IMG/VR virus record: IMGVR_UViG_3300049203_000077
Location: 64,001-104,734 of that record
Length of the DNA: 40,734 nt
Source of the DNA: a virus
Strand: one strand, 5' to 3'
The notes beneath the pieces are model-generated. The model ran no database searches, was not told the origin of the DNA, and worked only from the letters and a program-made list of their open reading frames with translations. Made by a program: the position numbers and the translations under genes. This document shows, piece by piece, positions 34,851 through 40,734 of the stretch (the stretch's first letter is position 1; every line of letters starts with the position of its first letter).

Positions 34851-35161
34851 TATGCAAGATGTTTACCTTCTACTCCCCGCTGAACTCTGTTTTTTGTTCT
34901 CTCGTTTAACCAAATAAGGGCTTGTTGAAGATTACTAATAGCATACTCGTTTTCCTTACAAGGAAACTTCCCTTGTAAATATTCCATTCTGTTAATGAGA
35001 ACTTCTAGCACATCTTCGTTAGTTGTACCGTCTGCTACTGTTACTAAGTATTGATCAGAACCAACTAATTCTTTTTGAATGAATTGTAATGTTTGACCTT
35101 CTTTTTCTTTATTCTCGAAATTATCGAGTTCGTATTTGTGTCCTTCTACTTTTATTTTCAT
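34850..35161 (-). CDS. Tad1/Acb2-family signalling-nucleotide sponge (probable anti-defence)
   Basis: This 103-aa protein closely resembles, from memory, the Thoeris anti-defence protein Tad1. Residues 48-100 carry NEDVLEVLINR, then CKEN at 68-71 and a helix ISNLQQALIWLNERT, ending in RVQRGVEG at 92-99. Tad1 has the same order: NNEDL, KCREN, a helix ending WLGKRT, and GIEGT. Tad1 and Acb2 share a helical-hairpin domain that binds cyclic ADP-ribose isomers and CBASS cyclic oligonucleotides, so that immune effectors are not activated. The N-terminal 45 residues would form the beta part. It is a cytoplasmic, probably oligomeric protein. It lies 15 bases after the ribonucleotide reductase gene in a nucleotide-metabolism operon, and its stop overlaps the next start by one base. 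Which ligand it binds cannot be read here. Confidence 0.85.
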   Translation of the reverse strand: MKIKVEGHKYELDNFENKEKEGQTLQFIQKELVGSDQYLVTVADGTTNEDVLEVLINRMEYLQGKFPCKENEYAISNLQQALIWLNERTKNRVQRGVEGKHLA

Positions 35162-35176
35162 TTGTTGTATATTTAA

Positions 35177-37819
35177 TTATCCACATTTTGAGCTGCCACA
35201 TTCTAAACATGTTCCACAGCCTTCTTCAAATTTTACATTGGATGAGCCACATTCAGAACATTTATAACGTTCTAAAAGCTCTTTTTCAGGAATGTATTTC
35301 TTTAAGGTACGAGCTAAGGCTTTACCAAAGCTTACTACCTCTAAGGGACATTTATCAATTTGTTCAATAATGAACTTAGGGTTGACACCATGACGCATCA
35401 TTCCCGATACTAGGCGTGTAAGAACCTGTTCGTCAACATGTGCGTCGCGATTTTGTATATTTTCAATTGTCCGTCCTTTATCGTAAGTAAAGCTGTAGTG
35501 TCCTTTCTTGACTTTAGTGACAATACCCTTCCCATTTGTTGGTTTTTCGTCCTCTTCTTCGGAGCTAAAGGCAAATACCTCATACGGTTTATTATTTAAA
35601 AGTCCAACAATTACAGCATAAGAGTTACCCTTCACTCTAATAGAGTGACATTCAGCCTCTAATGACTTAGGACGTTTTGGAGCATCGTGATAAACCAAAT
35701 CATTCCCGTCACTAGACTTGCTTGTAACAAGCACGCCACTACGAGAACCATCACGATATACAGTAACTCCTTTAAGACCAGCTTTCCACGCTTTAAAGTA
35801 TATGTCAGATACTGTTTGTTTTGATACATCTTTTGGTAAATTTAAGGTTGAACTAATAGCATTTGTGGTGTATTTCTGGATAATTGATTGAATTTCAATA
35901 CGCTTCTCCCATGAAATATCATTTGCACAACTTCCATAGTATGGAGAGTTTTCAAATAAGTACTGCATCTCCTCTTTAGTCATATTTTCAATTTCCTTAT
36001 CCTCGAAAAGATTCATGTGTTGTCTATTGATATCGTACCATTCTTTAAATCCACCCATTACTACAGGATAAGTCATCCAACAATCCCCGTTCTGATCTTT
36101 GAAGTCAACACGAGCATCTTTATCAGAAGGATTCACTTTTTTATTTCTAAAGTGGTAAGGCAAGAAGCAAGGCTCAAGTCCCCCAGTAGTGTTAGAATAC
36201 TTAATGAGGAGAGCTACAATACTTACAGTACCAGTAGGTGCTACGGTAGACCAACTTACGTTACGTCTTCCGTAGACAAACATTCTCTCTACCTGTTCAG
36301 GAAACTCTTTACAAAGCATCTGATAGAAAGAGTTCAGTCCTACAATCTGTCTTTTCTCATTGAGGAAGCCTTCACCAAGCTCTAAATCTCTATCCCATCC
36401 AGTAAATGTTCCACGTAGTATAGCTAGGTCAATAGTACAATCTAGCTCTGCTCGCATTTTAGCCTTCATTACTTCTTCAGTAACCTTGAGAGCTTCATCA
36501 GAATCATATTTCAATCCTAATGCTGCCAACATGTCACCAAGAGCAGTGAATCCACAACCAGTCCGCCTAGAAGCAGAAGCCGTTTCTTTTACTTTCTCCC
36601 AAAGATTAAGCTCTGTGGCTTTAATATCATCGGGTTCTGGATCAGCCTTAATTTTAGCGATAATCTTGTCTACATACTCGATTTCGAGGTCAACAATATC
36701 ATCTGCTAAACGTTGTTGAATATAGAATACTTCGTATACTTTTTCATAGTCAATACTCGCGTTCCTCGTAAACGGATTACGAACAAAGCTAAATAGATTG
36801 ACCGCAAGCAATCTACAGGCGTCATAAGCTTGTAACCATTGCTCACCGCATGGATTGGAAGCAATAGCTCTAAATACTTCATAGACACCTTCTGGAGAAT
36901 AATCTTGTACTCGATCCATGAAAGCTACGCCGGGTTCAGCATTCTCCCATGCCATCTCTACGATAAGGTCAAAGACTTCACGAGCTTTCACTTTCATTGC
37001 TGCAATTTCGCCTTTACCTTCTACCTTTATATTTACGATAGTATTATAAGCAGCACCTTCAAGCTCATCAATACTTACACTAGCATCAATAGGAAAACGA
37101 CATACAAAATCGCTATCCTTTTCTACAGCATTCATAAATTCATCCACTATCTGAACACTTACATTGGCTCCTGTTACCTGTGTGCGGTCTTTCTTCTTGA
37201 TAATGAACTGTCTAACATCAGGGTGTAGAATGCTCATTAGAAGCATTAAAGCTCCTCGTCTTCCATTTTGAGCAACTTCGCGTGTAGTGTTCGAAAACCT
37301 AGACATAAAGCTATGTGCGCCAGTAGAAGTACCGGCAGCGTTAAGCACAACAGCATCATCATATCGAAGTTTGTTAAGAGTTGTGCCGACTCCTCCTCTA
37401 CGCTTTTCGAGTTGGGCGATTTCTTGGTCTGCTTTGAATATTCCTCCATAAGAATCAAGTGGTTCTGGTACAACAAAACAATTAGATAGAGACTGTAACT
37501 TATAATGGTTACCAAGTCCAGACATAATAGACCCCTGAGGTATTATCCATTTGAACTTGTGTAGGTACTCCATTATCTCAGCCGCACTAAGTGCTCTAAA
37601 ATGGTCTTTACCAAATGTAGATAGAGCTCCATAATTTAATGGTCTGCCATCCATATACCTCTCTTCTGCTCTAGCTAATTCTCTTGCCATGCGAACATGC
37701 ATGTCGTAAGGTGTTGTTTCTACAACCTCTTTTTTCTCATTCTTTAGTGCATACTTACCATACCATACTGATGCTGAAAGTTCGTCGCCGTTAAAATAGT
37801 CTAATAGTTCTTTCGTCAT
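35177..37819 (-). CDS. nrdJ: Cobalamin-dependent (class II) ribonucleotide reductase
   Basis: This 880-aa enzyme should reduce ribonucleotides to deoxyribonucleotides using an adenosylcobalamin-made thiyl radical, independent of oxygen. Cys324 in NPCGE (322-326) is the radical cysteine. Cys114 (SLSNCFV) and Cys335 (11 residues after Cys324) form the redox pair, with spacing like other NrdJ proteins. Other family stretches are RRGGVGTTL, APTGTVSI, TTGGLEP and GLKGVTVYRDGSR. A TSCPD-type domain follows (HSIRVKGNSYAVIVGLLNNK), and the tail has several CxxC-like cysteines (CSECGSSN, CGTCLECG, SSKCG) for zinc or for thiol relay. The length is in the usual range. It heads the long - strand operon and has a TATTTTTG element just upstream. 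Confidence 0.95.
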   Translation of the reverse strand: MTKELLDYFNGDELSASVWYGKYALKNEKKEVVETTPYDMHVRMARELARAEERYMDGRPLNYGALSTFGKDHFRALSAAEIMEYLHKFKWIIPQGSIMSGLGNHYKLQSLSNCFVVPEPLDSYGGIFKADQEIAQLEKRRGGVGTTLNKLRYDDAVVLNAAGTSTGAHSFMSRFSNTTREVAQNGRRGALMLLMSILHPDVRQFIIKKKDRTQVTGANVSVQIVDEFMNAVEKDSDFVCRFPIDASVSIDELEGAAYNTIVNIKVEGKGEIAAMKVKAREVFDLIVEMAWENAEPGVAFMDRVQDYSPEGVYEVFRAIASNPCGEQWLQAYDACRLLAVNLFSFVRNPFTRNASIDYEKVYEVFYIQQRLADDIVDLEIEYVDKIIAKIKADPEPDDIKATELNLWEKVKETASASRRTGCGFTALGDMLAALGLKYDSDEALKVTEEVMKAKMRAELDCTIDLAILRGTFTGWDRDLELGEGFLNEKRQIVGLNSFYQMLCKEFPEQVERMFVYGRRNVSWSTVAPTGTVSIVALLIKYSNTTGGLEPCFLPYHFRNKKVNPSDKDARVDFKDQNGDCWMTYPVVMGGFKEWYDINRQHMNLFEDKEIENMTKEEMQYLFENSPYYGSCANDISWEKRIEIQSIIQKYTTNAISSTLNLPKDVSKQTVSDIYFKAWKAGLKGVTVYRDGSRSGVLVTSKSSDGNDLVYHDAPKRPKSLEAECHSIRVKGNSYAVIVGLLNNKPYEVFAFSSEEEDEKPTNGKGIVTKVKKGHYSFTYDKGRTIENIQNRDAHVDEQVLTRLVSGMMRHGVNPKFIIEQIDKCPLEVVSFGKALARTLKKYIPEKELLERYKCSECGSSNVKFEEGCGTCLECGSSKCG

Positions 37820-37843
37820 TAATTATATAAAAAATTTAGCTTG

Positions 37844-37851
37844 CAAAAATA
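37844..37851 (-). promoter_or_regulatory. Promoter element for the reductase operon (TATTTTTG)
   Basis: On the - strand TATTTTTG matches TAnnTTTG and ends 24 bases before the reductase start codon. No good -33 element is seen, so this call is weaker than the one on the opposite strand of the same gap. Confidence 0.45.
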
Positions 37852-37889
37852 ATCAAATCAATTGAGAGAAAAAAATTTATTAAAAATAT

Positions 37890-37920
37890 TTTGTAATATC
37901 GTTTATTCATCTTACCTTTG
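37890..37920 (+). promoter_or_regulatory. Bacteroidota-type promoter for the + strand islet
   Basis: TTTG (37890-37893), a 19-base spacer and TACCTTTG (37913-37920) match the -33 and -7 elements of Bacteroidota primary-sigma promoters. The first ATG of the islet follows at 37938, giving a leader of about ten bases. Confidence 0.85.
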
Positions 37921-37937
37921 TGTAACATAAGTTGATT

Positions 37938-38402
37938 ATGGCTCAAAGAAAAAACAAAGAACGTAAACAAAAATTATTAAAATACAAAAAATCAAAAGTA
38001 ATGAGTGAATCAAAAGCGCCTGAAATGAGACCGTTCCGCCAAGTACCAAACTGGTCAAGTACTGAAAAGTTTGATATAAATGGTGAAGAACTAGGTGCAT
38101 TGTATAATTTTTTCAATATCTTCGCACCAGCCTATACTGCTTTCCAGCAAGTGTTTGCCCGTGGTTATAAGTCAGGTAAGGTGACAGTTTCATACGAGGA
38201 TTTAGAGGGTAACCCTATTCATAACGATGAAATTGAGCAGTTTACACAGAAGTTGAATGAACATTTTCAGGCAGAGAATGCGAAAAAAGAAGGTAAAGTG
38301 ATAGATGGAGATGTTCCATCGCAAAATGCGAAAATCGTGTCATTTACAGGCGAGAGATTAACTAAGGAACAAGTCGATTCGACTCTTCCATTAGAAGACT
38401 AA
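37938..38402 (+). CDS. Unknown protein of the + strand islet
   Basis: This is a 154-aa protein. The ATG at 37938 is preferred over a TTG six bases earlier because it fits the promoter. The head is strongly basic (AQRKNKERKQKLLKYKKSK), the middle has an aromatic stretch (ALYNFFNIFAPAYTAFQQVF) and the tail is acidic. No family is recognised; a basic head plus an acidic body would suit a nucleic-acid-associated protein. It is transcribed against its neighbours from a strong host-type promoter and overlaps the homing endonuclease gene by one base. Confidence 0.65.
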   Translation: MAQRKNKERKQKLLKYKKSKVMSESKAPEMRPFRQVPNWSSTEKFDINGEELGALYNFFNIFAPAYTAFQQVFARGYKSGKVTVSYEDLEGNPIHNDEIEQFTQKLNEHFQAENAKKEGKVIDGDVPSQNAKIVSFTGERLTKEQVDSTLPLED

Positions 38403-38812
38403 TGAAAGAAGTCTGGAAAGACATTAAAGGTTATGAGAAACTCTATCAGGTGTCAAATCTTGGTAGAGTTTCTTCTTTGCGTTTTAGCAAGCCTAAGATT
38501 CTTAAAACAAGAATTAAAAATGGTTATGAATATATTAATTTAGGTATTGATAATAAACGTAAAACCTTTCTAGTTCATAGACTTATAGCAGAAACCTTTA
38601 TAGAAAATCCAAATCCTGATTTATATACACAAGTACATCATATAAACAGTATCAGAAATGATAACCGAGTAGAGAATTTACTTTGGTGTACACAAATTCA
38701 GAACTTGGATTTTATAAATAGAAATCTTTTACATAAGGTAATCTCCAATATTCTCAGAAATAATCCAGAAATTGTAGATATTCCTTCTTTATTACTCTAT
38801 TTAAGCAAATAA
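38402..38812 (+). CDS. NUMOD4/HNH homing endonuclease
   Basis: This is a 136-aa protein. The N-terminal EVWKDIKGYEKLYQVSNLGR (residues 3-22) is a NUMOD4 DNA-binding motif. The nuclease core VHRLIAETFIENP followed by VHHINSIRNDNRVENLLWCT (about 58-97) is HNH, with His79/His80 and the downstream Asn residues as catalytic or metal ligands. These are site-specific endonucleases that spread by cutting alleles lacking the gene. The stop of the preceding gene overlaps its start, so it is free-standing and not inside an intron. No AP2 or NUMOD1 part is visible; the last 35 residues are unassigned. Confidence 0.9.
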   Translation: MKEVWKDIKGYEKLYQVSNLGRVSSLRFSKPKILKTRIKNGYEYINLGIDNKRKTFLVHRLIAETFIENPNPDLYTQVHHINSIRNDNRVENLLWCTQIQNLDFINRNLLHKVISNILRNNPEIVDIPSLLLYLSK

Positions 38813-38825
38813 AGTCCCCCTTTTT

Positions 38826-39116
38826 TTATCTTAAATTTTCATAAGCACTAATAACAGTCTGTATGTGCTCAACTTCTGAAGGATCAAGTTTTCGCACAGT
38901 GTATTTATAGGCTTGAGAATTGTACCCATCTTCACTTCCGCGAAGATCGTCCTCATCAACGTATTCTTCTCCATCGAGATACTTACCTTCAGGTGTAGTT
39001 TTATACCAATCACTATCAGTTATAAACTTTTTTATTCCACCTTTATCAGGAGAACCATGTGGGTCAACAAAATAAGTTGTTTGAGTTACTAGGAATCTAT
39101 CGTCTGTTTTTGCCAT
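38826..39116 (-). CDS. Unknown acidic small protein
   Basis: This 96-aa acidic protein with many Asp, Glu and Tyr residues (for example DSDWYKTTPEGKYLDGEEY) ends with a helix, EVEHIQTVISAYENL. No membrane helix or known motif is seen. It is the last gene of the - strand row that begins beyond the right edge of the window and is convergent with the homing endonuclease, 13 bases away. Confidence 0.6.
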   Translation of the reverse strand: MAKTDDRFLVTQTTYFVDPHGSPDKGGIKKFITDSDWYKTTPEGKYLDGEEYVDEDDLRGSEDGYNSQAYKYTVRKLDPSEVEHIQTVISAYENLR

Positions 39117-39124
39117 AATTTATT

Positions 39125-39295
39125 TTATTGTAACCAAGACCAGTCGTTATCAATAAAGTCCGGAAAATCTTCTTCTAATTCATCTTCTGGAAAAAGATCG
39201 TCGTCATCAATATTACTGTCTTCTACTAAAATATCGGTGTCATCATAATCTTGAAGGAATGATGAGAATGGTGAATTTTCTTCGAAATAGTTCAT
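39125..39295 (-). CDS. Very acidic tiny protein (56 aa)
   Basis: An ATG at 39295 opens a 56-codon frame ending TAA at 39125-39127. The product has 21 Asp or Glu and no Lys, Arg or His, plus aromatic residues near both ends. It includes a DDDD run and the stretch EDELEEDFPDF. It sits four bases after the nucleotidyltransferase gene and nine bases before the next gene, filling an otherwise empty gap. Such composition is seen in DNA-mimic and anti-restriction proteins, but also in other small acidic phage proteins; the role is unknown. Confidence 0.68.
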   Translation of the reverse strand: MNYFEENSPFSSFLQDYDDTDILVEDSNIDDDDLFPEDELEEDFPDFIDNDWSWLQ

Positions 39296-39299
39296 AATA

Positions 39300-40436
39300 T
39301 TAATTCTCCAATGCTACATCTGTATGAGTAGCCCTTAAAAATTTACGAATGTCTGTATTAAGTTCTTTTAAATATTGTTTTTCGATAACATCTTCTGGAA
39401 GACTACTGCGAAGGAATGCCTCATCAATGGCTGTTATTTTTTCCTGAGCATGTTTTAGAATATCCTCAAGATTGTGTTTTCCGTGACGTATCTCTTTCAA
39501 ATACTCAGCGTTCTGGCGTCTTACAATGAGTTCACCATATTCTGCAATATCAAGAGCAGTCTCAATTAGACGTATGCAATGAAGCATGTTTTTACCATCT
39601 ATTTGTTGACCATGATTCTCAATATCTACATACCTCTGAGTATTACGGTTTTTCAACCATGTTTGGTATTCGTTATAAGCCTTACAATGCTGGGTATATC
39701 CGTCTTTGTTAAAGTACATTATACCAATACCATACGCGTCTTCAGGAATAGAGGATAGAGAAATATCGTTAGATGTGCTCTCATCTTGTACTATTCCTCG
39801 AAACATATATTTAGCATCATGAAACAGGTTGTACAAATCCCGAGTATGAGGAATTGCGGCTACTCCCATTAGTTTAATCTGACTGAGAGCAAAGGTTTTC
39901 TTCATGGGGTAGGTTTTGTACTTTTCATCTGTACTTGGTTCCATTGAATTACTTATAAAGTAACAGAAGTCCAAAACAGATTTACGTTCAATCTTTTCTT
40001 TCTCCCAGTTCATTTTCTTATTTAGCCCTTTGGCCTTCTCAATCTGAGAGATAGCATATCCTCCAAAAGAGAGTCTACACTTTTTAGTTAAGAAGCTATT
40101 TCTCTGACGTATTATCATATCAAACACCTTGTGTTTGTATATAATCATGTCTTCAGGACTAAATAATAGTTCAAGAATGGTAGGGTTAGCCTTCTCAGCT
40201 AATTCCAGAAACCTTGACAACTCATAGGCTGTTTCATCTTTAGAAATGTTAATTTGTGGGCGTGGACCATTAATAAAATAGTCATCCGCGCTTTGAACAT
40301 ATATCCATTTCTTATCAATATCAGATCCTTCAACGTTTGTACCGTAGGCATGAGAGCCTACGATACACCCGAAGATAATTGTATTTCCGTTGCCTAATTT
40401 AGGAAGATCAGGCGATGAATTCCTTGCTATTACCAT
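39300..40436 (-). CDS. RlaP-type nucleotidyltransferase (polymerase-beta superfamily)
   Basis: This 378-aa protein has the nucleotidyltransferase signature GSHAYG at residues 27-32 followed by SDIDKKWIYV with metal-binding Asp39 and Asp41. The rest is helical and resembles the family of predicted nucleotidyltransferases named for RNA-ligase-associated RlaP. Those proteins are linked with RNA repair pathways, but their reaction is not well defined. The ATG at 40436 is preceded by AAAGGAGG at a good distance and overlaps the upstream gene by 29 bases. No RNA ligase is visible in this window; it may lie beyond the edge. Confidence 0.82.
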   Translation of the reverse strand: MVIARNSSPDLPKLGNGNTIIFGCIVGSHAYGTNVEGSDIDKKWIYVQSADDYFINGPRPQINISKDETAYELSRFLELAEKANPTILELLFSPEDMIIYKHKVFDMIIRQRNSFLTKKCRLSFGGYAISQIEKAKGLNKKMNWEKEKIERKSVLDFCYFISNSMEPSTDEKYKTYPMKKTFALSQIKLMGVAAIPHTRDLYNLFHDAKYMFRGIVQDESTSNDISLSSIPEDAYGIGIMYFNKDGYTQHCKAYNEYQTWLKNRNTQRYVDIENHGQQIDGKNMLHCIRLIETALDIAEYGELIVRRQNAEYLKEIRHGKHNLEDILKHAQEKITAIDEAFLRSSLPEDVIEKQYLKELNTDIRKFLRATHTDVALEN

Positions 40437-40734
40437 AATATTTTTCCTCCTTTATTTTAGGCATTTCTTTGTACTTTCTTCGTAATTTTTTCTTAGGATA
40501 AAGTGCTGGTATAGGAATACCATTTCTTTCAAGATATCTCCATAAACTGTCTCTACTTGCCCATTTGACACGAAGATTATCGCGATAATAGTCTGTATTT
40601 AGAATACGACTATCAGCATACTCATTTACCCATATACCACCAGATCGAGTTTTATTGACTATAACACCATGTCTTGCATCATAAGCAGGAGATATTTGAG
40701 TACCATTAATAGTTACTATTAAGAAGCGAACGCT
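40408..40734 (-). CDS. C-terminal part of an unknown protein (partial)
   Basis: A frame on the - strand is open from the right edge to TGA at 40408-40410, giving 108 residues. It contains a Gly/Tyr-rich beta part (GVIVNKTRSGGIWVNEY), the stretch WASRDSLWRYLERNGIPIP and a very basic segment KKKLRRKYKE near the end. Its last 29 bases overlap the nucleotidyltransferase start and include that gene's ribosome binding site, which supports it being real. The start lies outside the window and no family is recognised. Confidence 0.6.
   Translation of the reverse strand, partial: SVRFLIVTINGTQISPAYDARHGVIVNKTRSGGIWVNEYADSRILNTDYYRDNLRVKWASRDSLWRYLERNGIPIPALYPKKKLRRKYKEMPKIKEEKYYGNSKEFIA

Noticed and set aside
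38812-38835. Possible terminator between the convergent HNH and 96-aa genes
   Set aside because: There is a C run followed by seven T but no stem can be formed ahead of it.

Overview
This window looks like a piece of a large, AT-rich tailed-phage genome of the crAss-like type (order Crassvirales), infecting a host in the phylum Bacteroidota. The main evidence is a giant virion-type protein carrying the metal-binding motif DFDID in the context SGADFDIDKL, the hallmark of crAss-like virion RNA polymerases. That protein is flanked by other very large virion-type proteins with HExxH zincin motifs, and several genes are preceded by promoters of the Bacteroidota type (TTTG, 19-20 nt, TAnnTTTG). All assignments come from reading the sequence and from memory of the families; no database search was run. 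No tRNA, rRNA, CRISPR array, insertion sequence or integrase was seen, and no stretch longer than 300 bases lacks a gene.

Layout. The left 30 kb (1-30066) is read entirely on the + strand and is a virion and lysis arm: the tail end of an unknown gene; an 831-aa unknown protein; a 3782-aa RNA polymerase/zincin giant; an 859-aa protein ending in a macro-domain-like module; a 1318-aa zincin protein with a C-terminal membrane helix; two hairpins, one with a U-rich tail; then a packed set of small membrane proteins, a spanin-like protein and a T4-type lysozyme. These are followed by a probable receptor-binding protein, a 1365-aa tail fibre with a pectate-lyase-like domain, a small holin-like protein and an unknown protein. 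A bidirectional hairpin terminator at about 30091-30124 ends this arm and faces the opposing arm.

The right arm (30144-40734) is mostly on the - strand and carries DNA and nucleotide metabolism: RecA, a DUF1653-like protein, ThyX, two AP2-like small proteins, dUTPase, a MazG-like pyrophosphohydrolase, a cobalamin-dependent (class II) ribonucleotide reductase, an RlaP-type nucleotidyltransferase, and several small unknown genes. Together ThyX, dUTPase, the MazG-like protein and the reductase would supply and clean the dTTP/dNTP pool during replication. A two-gene + strand islet (37938-38812), with its own good promoter, ends in a NUMOD4/HNH homing endonuclease.

The most notable item is a 103-aa protein (34850-35161, - strand) that closely resembles the Tad1/Acb2 family of signalling-nucleotide sponges that block Thoeris and CBASS immunity. 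With the macro-like module in the 859-aa virion-type protein, this phage may handle ADP-ribose-type molecules both on entry and during infection. Other points of interest are a possible split of the RNA polymerase over two genes, a near-identical promoter box before two of the giant genes, two related zincin domains in neighbouring giant proteins, and a 56-aa protein with 21 acidic and no basic residues.
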